A stretch of DNA of 64,000 bases from Palaemon carinicauda (taxonomy: Eukaryota; Arthropoda; Malacostraca; Decapoda; Palaemonidae), in NCBI RefSeq assembly GCF_036898095.1, contig NC_090746.1:55433852-55497851 (forward strand), in the 5' to 3' direction. Made by a program: the position numbers and the translations under genes. Every line of letters starts with the position of its first letter. Positions within the stretch are counted from its first letter, which is position 1. The notes beneath the pieces were generated by a model. It had not been told where the DNA came from, made no database searches, and was given only the letters and a program-made list of their open reading frames with translations. Positions 57,497 through 64,000 of this stretch are shown in pieces.

Positions 57497-59137
57497 TATT
57501 TTGAATATAATGAAACTAGGACTTACAACCAGGTACTTAGTTTAAACCCTAAAGAGCATATCTTCACCATGCTCAACTATAGGGTTTTATGTACCAGAAA
57601 GAGGGCAGATTTTTTGACGTTATGATGGGAGATACCTCCAGAAGCAAAAAGTCATCCTGAATAAAATTAGGCATATAGGGCTAACCATTCGATACACTAG
57701 GGGGAGGCAGGGGAGATCTATGCATTTCTGAATAAAAAGGTACCAAGGATACTGGGACAGGATCTGGCTCAGGGAGCGGAGTGACCGTAGCAAAGGGATC
57801 TGTCACAAGCATCGACTCGGGATCACTTAGCACCAATATTTGGTGATAATATATTTATAAAATTATGAACATCAATAATTTAATTATCATTATGGCCGTC
57901 ATCCTCCGTAACTGGAGCCTCAGAAGACTCAAGACACAAAGAAGCAGGATGGGGGATATCTTTCGATGCAGAAAAGAGCTTACACTTCTTACCATTGCTG
58001 GTAGATGAGGAGGGAGAACAATATCTCTCCCACTTGGAGGACATCCACTCCCTACATTACTCACATGGAGATTCCACAGAACATCATTTGCCACGGCATG
58101 AGTGGCAGAAAAGATGCAGATCAACATCAAGCAGACTCATGGTGCCACAAGGGTGACCATTATGGCCAGGGCAAGGTCACATGACACTAGATGCACTAGC
58201 CATTGGCCAGTACAATCGTAGCAATGATAATGATAAGGACAATTAGTGACAATGATAAAAAAAGACAAAGTACTATTCAGTATCAGGGTAATCCAGTGTG
58301 GATGATGTAAGTCGTGATCATAGAGTGAAGAGGGGACACCTATAGTAACAGCGACCAGAATAGAAGTGAGGCTTACCTTGCACCAAAACACAACACTGCC
58401 CAGCAGTGGAGTTGTAAGTAATCAGTTATGATGCAACCAAATCCTCTTTTATTATTGTCTGGTCGCAGAAAGAGGTACAGTACTAGGAGTAACCCATATA
58501 AATGACTCATTAGTTTGTATCAGCATAGGAATAAACAATTGTTTCAATTTATTTTAATTAATTATGTTCCGATTCATTATTCCAAATACTTTACCATTTT
58601 TATGCTAAGAAACACTTCATAGTGGTTACAAAATCCTTAACGGGAAGATTAATGTGATGTGGTAAATATATTAATCTAAAAATAATTATATATCTTTCAT
58701 TGAATAACACTAAAAATGAAACAAAGTAAACTTTTTGGGTGAGTTCACTCTATTGCTATTTGGAATCAATGGCCCATAATTTGAATGAAGTTTAGCTTGG
58801 GAAGAAAATAACATAATTTTTAGACTTTACTCATTTCCCATTCTCCATATATACTTAATTTTCTGCAATATATGATGAATTGTTTACAGTACTGAATCAC
58901 TTTTTATGTCTATGCTAATGTTTCTGCTGTCTGTTTCATTTTTTTCATTGTTTACCATTGCTTTATGTATCCTATAATATTTAAGTTATTTATTTACTTG
59001 CATACTAACAATATTAAGTAAAATATCAGGTATAAACATCATATTAGTATCTTAAATTCAGTTACTCTCATAAGTCCTCATTTACATTTACACTAAAAAT
59101 ACCAGATTATAAAAAATGTACATTACATCACACTTGC
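57497..59137 (-). other. intron of the zinc-finger gene, no recognised content
   Basis: 1.6 kb, AT-rich, no coding signal or repeat family recognised. The 5' splice site at its high end is GCAAGT rather than GTAAGT. Confidence 0.6.
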
Positions 59138-59425
59138 CTGTTGTTTGTTCTGGTATTTCCTGCTGGTGTTCAGTCCCAGGAGGAGGTGGCAACATGGTTA
59201 TCACCATCTCCCCTGTTTCTGGCTTTTGAAAGGAGATCAGAAGATTGTGCTTTTCAGAGCCACTTAAATCAACTCCAGCCATTGTTGTCATGAGATCTTC
59301 ATGAGCAACATCAGTAATATGTGTAGTTTCCACTGTCCCATCCATGATACTATGCTGTGAAATCCCTGGCTCAAGTTTTATAGATTCCGTAACTACTGGA
59401 GCAGGCCAGTTCTTTCTTGGGCGAC
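59138..59425 (-). CDS. 288-nt exon of the zinc-finger gene with AT-hook-like start
   Basis: Acceptor TTAACAG, then (G)RPRKNWPAP, i.e. the GRP core of an AT hook split by the splice site. An acidic, non-finger stretch (VETTHITDVAHEDLMTTMAGVDLS, listed as landmark 59250-59321; LLISFQKPETGEMVITML) follows. It ends EIPEQTT plus G, joining to AAG of the 36-nt exon. The donor is GC (CAG|GCAAGT); using the nearby GTGTG instead would break the frame. Earlier exons, the start codon and the promoter lie outside the window. Confidence 0.8.
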
Positions 59426-59770
59426 CTGTTAATTTTTATAGAATATTAGGAAGTACTTAGCAACCAGACTATAGGTAGAAATCCTTATCAATTCAGTCAT
59501 GCAAAATAATGCAGTGGTATGGCAGGAGTACTGTACAGTACTGTAATAACAGTAAGCACCCATGCATAAGACTTAAGGAAACACTGTCAATATCACCTCT
59601 AACCCTAAGAGAGGGAACAAGCTTTGATAAAACTCACAATATAATTTTTTAAGTCAGAAGTCAAGATTTACATATATTTATATATTTTTTCTCAATTTCT
59701 AAACATCTGATGGTTCAATTGCCAAATGCAGAACCTAGGAATGTTACAATTATTGTAAAATTTAGAATAA
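59426..59770 (-). other. intron upstream of the 288-nt exon, proximal part
   Basis: Non-coding. Contains a GTACTGTACAGTACTGTA palindromic stretch near 59530. Element G starts at about 59771. Confidence 0.55.
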
Positions 59771-59990
59771 AATGATATTTTGATTATAAAATAAATTTTC
59801 GAATATACTTACCTGGTGAATATATAATAGCTGACGTCTCCGACGGCTCGACAGATTCCAAAAACTCGCGAGCGATCGCCGTGAAGGTTGCGGGTGTGAC
59901 CACCAGCGCCGACTATCGGCTAGATACTGCATATACTTGTCAATTTCTCCAGTTCTTCTCAGTCCGCTGGGTCTCTATCGGGGAGGAAGG
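59771..59990 (-). repeat. 3' (right) inverted terminal repeat region of copy G
   Basis: GATTATAAAATAAATTTTCG then TACTTACCTGGTGAATATA, parallel to F's right end; shares GCGATCGC with F. Its left-ITR partner is beyond the window, so the inner edge is approximate. Confidence 0.78.
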
Positions 59991-60003
59991 GAGGGCCTTT
60001 AAT

Positions 60004-60098
60004 TTATATATTCACCGGGTAAGTATATTCAAAAATTTATTTTATAATCAAAATATCATTTTTAAATATTAAACTTAGCCGGTGAATATATAATAGCT
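60004..60098 (-). repeat. internal complementary region (ICR) of copy G
   Basis: ATTCACCGGGTAAGTATATT, TTTATTTTATAATCAAAAT and AAACTTAGCCGGTGAATATA; the first half is the complement of 59771-59825. Confidence 0.83.
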
Positions 60099-60490
60099 GA
60101 TTCACACCCATGGTGGTGGGTAGAGACCAGTATTAATACAATAAAGGCGTATATGCTCAAGAGTTTTTTGACAATTATTTCATAAAAAACCAACTTAAGT
60201 ATAGGTACCTGGTAAGGAAGCTGACTCTGATGATTACTTTGCCTCATTAGTCTGCTTTCCTCACGAAGCCCAGCCATCCTCTCAGGATGCTGAAAGACTC
60301 CCAGGAGCTGTTATATCCAGGGCGAACACCCCTATAACAGGACCTCATCAATACCCTTAATCTGGGCGCTCTCAAGAAACAACATTTTGACCACCCGCCA
60401 AATCAAAAAGATTGCGAAAGACTTCTTAGTCTCCCGTACAACCCAAAATAAGATTAAAAATTTCAAGAGTAGATTAAAAGGATATTGGGA

Positions 60491-61400
60491 TTAAGGGAAT
60501 GTAGTGGTAGAGCCTTCACCCACTACTGCACTCGCTGCTACGAATGGTCCCAGTGTGTAGCAGTCCTCATAAAGAGTTTGGACATCTTTCAAGTAATATG
60601 AAGCGAATACCGACTTGCCTCTCCAAAAGGTCGCGTCCATAATACTTTTAATGGATCTATTTTGCTTAAACGCTACTGAAGTTGCTATCGCTCTGACTTC
60701 ATGAGCCTTGACTTTAAGTAAATTACAATCCTTCTCACTTAAATGAGAGTGTGCCTCCCGAATCAAAAGTCTAATAAAATAAGACCACGCATTCTTAGAC
60801 ATGGGCAAAGAGGGCTTTTTAACGGAGCACCATAAAGCCTCTGAACAACCTCGTAGCGGTTTAGCTCTGGATAAATAAAATTTAAGAGCTCTAACGGGGC
60901 ACAGCACTCTTTCAACTTCATTCCCCACAATCTCAGAAAGACTGGGGATATCAAATGATTTAGGCCAAGGACGAGACGGAAGTCCATTCTTGGCCAAAAA
61001 ACCAAGTTGAAGAGCGCATACTGCTTTATTAGTGGAGAAGCCGATGTTCTTGCTAAAAGCATGTATCTCACTAACCCTTTTAGCCGAAGCCAAGCACACC
61101 AAAAAAAAGTGTCTTGAGGGTAAGATCCTTCAGGGAGGCTGAATTTAATGGTTCAAACCTGTTTGACATAAGGAACCGTAGGACCACGTCCAAGTTCCAA
61201 GCAGAAGTCGAAATATGACGCTCCTTGGAAGTCTCGAAAGACTTAAGCAGGTCTTGGAGATCTTTGTTATTAGAAAGATCCAAACCCCTATGCCTGAAAA
61301 CAGAAGCTAACATGCTTCTGTAGCCTTTAATGGTGGATGCAGAGAGGGAGCGACCGTTTCTCAGATAAAGCAGAAAATCCGCAATCTGCGCTACAGAGGC
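60491..61400 (-). pseudogene. tyrosine recombinase of copy G, homopolymer frameshift
   Basis: QIADFLLYLRNGRSLS, Arg I (ASAKRVSEIHA), HxxR (KAHEVRAIATS) and Tyr (FASYYLKDV) are intact. An extra T in a run of eight near 61105 shifts the frame between the N- and C-terminal halves. Upstream, one added nt near 61400 fuses the MT frame to the YR frame. Stop at 60491. Confidence 0.84.
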
Positions 61401-62600
61401 ACTTGGAAGAGGAAATAGAGGAGGACTTGCACCAGTCTCTAAATACCTCCCATTTCGACTGATAGATCCTGATGGTAGAGGATCTCCTAGCCCTCGCGAT
61501 CGCTCTAGCTGCCTCCTTCGAAAACCCTCGAGCTCAAGAGAGTCTTTCGATAGTCTGAAGGCAGTTAGACGAAGCGTGGGGAGGCTTTGATGAAATCTCT
61601 TTACGTGAGGCTGTCGCAAGAGATCCATCCGCAACGGCAGACTTCTTGGAACATCTACCAGCCATAGAAGTACCTCTGTGAACCACTCTCTCGCGGGCCA
61701 GCGTGGAGCAACCAACATCAACCTGGTCCCTTCGTGAGAGGTGAACTTCTGCAGCACCTTGTTTAGGATCTTGAAAGGTGGAACGGCATAAACGTCCAGG
61801 TGAGACCAGTCCAGCAGGAAAGCGTCTATGTGGGCTGCCTCTGGATCTGGAACTGGAAAGCAGTAAGTCGAGAGCCTCTTTGTCAGTGAAGTCGCAAAAA
61901 GATCTATGGTGGGTTGACCCCATGTCATCCATAGCTTCTCGCACACAGTCTTGTGCAATGTCCACTCCATGGAGATGACTTGTCCTCTTCTGCTGAGGCA
62001 GTCCGCCAAGACATTCATTTTTCCTTGCACAAATCTCGCCAAAGGAGGGATGTTACTTGCCTTAAAAGGAGTTCCTTCTGATCCGTGGACCAAAGACCCG
62101 AGCATTCCAGACTGTCCAGTGGAGCTCCCTAACCCAAATCCGATGCATCTGAATACAACACATGGTTTGGGTTCTTGATCGCAAGAGAAAGACCTTCTCG
62201 AAGTCTGATGTTGCTGTCCCACCAAGTCAGACATGTCTAGACTGAGTTGGAGATTGGGAAAGAGATACTCTCTAAGCCCTTCTCCTTGTTCCAATGGTTT
62301 AGGTGAAATTGGAGAGGGCAAAGGTTGAGTCTCCCCAGAGAGATAAACTACTCCAGCGATGAAAGAGTTCCCACGAGGCTAGTTCAAACTCTTACAGAGC
62401 AACTGTTTTTCTCTTGCAAGTGAAGGACTTTTAACAGAGCTTGTTCCATTCTTGTGGGAGACGAAAAGGCCCGAAAAATCCGACACTGTATCTCCATTCC
62501 CAAATAAAGAATAGTCTGGGATGGGGTACTGTAAGTTACGACTTCTCTACGTTCACTATGAGACCTAGCTCCTTGGTTAGGTCTAAAGTCCATTAGAGGC
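61401..62600 (-). pseudogene. RT thumb, RNase H and methyltransferase-like remnants of copy G
   Basis: The RT thumb (WTLDLTKELGL) lies near 62560 and RNase H NVLADCLSRRG near 62000; the central RNase H part between them is deleted or scrambled. The methyltransferase-like block (IDLFATSLTKR, DAFLLDWSHLD, AVPPFKILNK, LVAPRWPAREW) is well kept. In AVPPF the usual Phe before PP is Val. Confidence 0.78.
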
Positions 62601-62644
62601 TCTCCAGACAGCGATTTAATGACGACGCCCTGATTAGCCAGTCG

Positions 62645-62932
62645 TCAAAATAAAGGGAGGCTCTGAATCCTCAAAAAATGTAGAAAGCTTGCTACATTTT
62701 GCAAGGGCCTTGTAAAAACAAGAGGAGCAGGAATGAGGCCGAAGTACAGTGCTCGAAATTGGTACATTACTTTCCCGTCCACAAACCTCAGATGTTGTTG
62801 AAAGTTTGGATGAATCGGGATGTGGAAGTATGCATCCTGAAGGTCGAGAGAGACCATCCAGTCGCCTTCCCTTACTGCTGCCAAGACAGATTTGGTAGTC
62901 TTCATCGTGAAGTTTGTCTTGACAATGAACAC
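62645..62932 (-). pseudogene. RT fragment of copy G (palm, motifs A and B)
   Basis: TKSVLAAVREGDWMVSLDLQDAYFH (landmark about 62810-62890), PIHPNFQQHLRF and LYFGLIPAPLVF; YLDD near 62640 reads FDDW in another frame. The upstream RT N-terminus and gag C-terminus are deleted at about 62950. Confidence 0.82.
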
Positions 62933-62949
62933 ATTGAGCGCACTTACAT

Positions 62950-64000
62950 CTTAAGTACTCCTGCAGTGAACGTGGCTGACAGATCATTGGAGCCATCCCT
63001 GATAGCCTTGTTCCTGCAGTGAACGTGGCTGCCAGATCATTGGAGCCATCCCTGATAGCCTTGTTCATGCATGACATAATTGTACAGCAATACATTGACA
63101 GCTGGAGAGACCTTCTTACTTAAGGCTCCCAGGGACCAATCCAACAAACAAAAACTTCAAACGCTCGAAAAAACTCCTAACAGGAGATGGTCTAGCTCTG
63201 AAGCCGACCATAAAATCTTGGAGCATCTCATGGCTAGACGACGAGGAGAGTCCACAAGGCTTAAGAAGTCTCCCTGGGCAGAGGCAGGTACTCCCAAGCC
63301 GAGAACTTCTCCTCGAGCTTCTCCTGTGTCACACCAGATGCCCGAGCGAGAAGCTAATTAAGAAGGAGGAAAAGCAAAAGCAGACTTTCCTAAACTTCTC
63401 CTGGATTCCAACCAGTCTCCCAGTAAGAGCATGGCCCTCTTAGAAGAACAAGAGAGAACTGACTTCGTAAAAGTAGGAGTCGAAGAAAGTCATGCCAAGA
63501 GTAAACTCAGACGGCGGAGCAGCCGTTACAAAACGAGTAGGACAAAATTTCACTAAAGAAATTCATAATTAAAATACAAGGGATTGTTGGACCACCCTAG
63601 GTTACTCCTCTTCTGAATGACTCCCCAAAGGTACATTAGTTGAAAGGGGGGTCATCAACTTCTTCAGAAGGCACATCATCTGATAAATCTAAAGTCTTGC
63701 GAGAAGGAGATTTATATTCAGAATGACGTGAAGGAAAAGCCTGACAGGCTACATCAACTTGTATATGAACAGAAGTTAAAGTTGGAGGGTCGATGTTACG
63801 TTGTGACTGCAGAGAATGTTATTCTACTACACGTCGTGACAGAAGTAACTGACGTTCAAACGTCCCGTAGTAACAGCGGTGACTGCTGTTCGATGCTATA
63901 TCGTGACTACGATGACTGACCCTCGACGTCACGTCATGTCTACGGTGTCTACCGCTCAACGTCACGTCGTGTCTGCGGTGTCTGCATCTCAACGTCACGC
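62950..64000 (-). pseudogene. gag remnants of copy G
   Basis: Short matches to F gag are scattered over frames: MHDKAIRDGSND-like near 63050, EMLQDF near 63215, a copy of the AEAGTPKPRTSP-encoding segment (opposite strand) near 63280, and acidic stretches near 63650. The far end (63830-64000) is an imperfect tandem repeat built on CGTGACGTTGAG. Many stops; no intact frame. Confidence 0.65.
62961..63066. repeat. 53-bp tandem duplication in gag of copy G
   Basis: 62961-63013 and 63014-63066 are identical except for GAC versus GCC. Unit starts CTGCAGTGAACGTGGCTG. Confidence 0.93.

Larger units (their letters stand above)
59771..64000 (-). mobile_element. DIRS-type retrotransposon copy G (family 2), 5' end outside window
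   Basis: Close relative of F. On the minus strand it shows gag remnants, an RT fragment, RH/MT, YR, ICR and right ITR. It has several frameshifts, a gag-RT deletion and a 53-bp tandem duplication. Same orientation as the zinc-finger gene. Confidence 0.87.

Noticed and set aside
57855..58391. Two minus-strand ORFs of 84-91 codons in the intron
   Set aside because: No homology, low-complexity composition, no splice or start context.

Overview
The window looks like nuclear DNA of a metazoan, most likely a decapod crustacean. Almost all recognisable coding sequence belongs to DIRS-type (tyrosine-recombinase, YR) retrotransposons, a class reported as widespread in Decapoda. There is also one multi-exon C2H2 zinc-finger gene, a 5'-truncated LINE with a (TAA)n tail, and long (TA)n and (CT)n microsatellites. 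The taxon is inferred from repeat content only.

Region 1-37 kb (+ strand) is a stack of DIRS elements. Family 1 comprises copies A (1-5897, 5' end outside the window), B (6264-12883, intronless gag), C (20127-28934, gag intron of about 2.3 kb), the diverged D (29476-37183) and an older remnant X (to 13422, resuming at 28990-29475). Family 2 is represented here by E (13423-20126, resuming at 28935-28989). The breakpoints rejoin cleanly: E lies inside X, and C lies inside the right terminal repeat of E. Each element carries gag, an RT/RNase H/methyltransferase-like reading frame, an overlapping YR reading frame, inverted terminal repeats (ITRs), and an internal complementary region (ICR) equal to the reverse complements of the two element ends joined together. 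That is the DIRS signature. All five copies here are broken by stops, frameshifts or deletions.

Region 37-39.2 kb holds the 5' part of a minus-strand family-1 copy (H) cut off by D. Region 39.2-44.36 kb is AT-rich and shows no genes; it probably includes the 3' UTR of the next gene.

Region 44.36-59.43 kb contains the host gene, on the minus strand. Three exons join in frame: 59138-59425 (AT-hook-like start), 55834-55869 (36 nt), and 44357-48366 (33 zinc fingers and stop). Its 5' exons lie beyond the window. One intron uses a GC donor. Introns carry F (48881-55374, minus, a nearly intact family-2 DIRS element with one 1-nt frameshift seen) and the LINE fragment (56041-57496, plus). Upstream, 59771-64000 holds the 3' part of a decayed family-2 copy, G (minus).

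The two DIRS families differ in layout. In family 1, gag and RT are in different frames and gag is split by an intron with odd borders. In family 2, gag and RT are one frame. In both, YR overlaps the end of the RT/RH/MT frame in the -1 frame.
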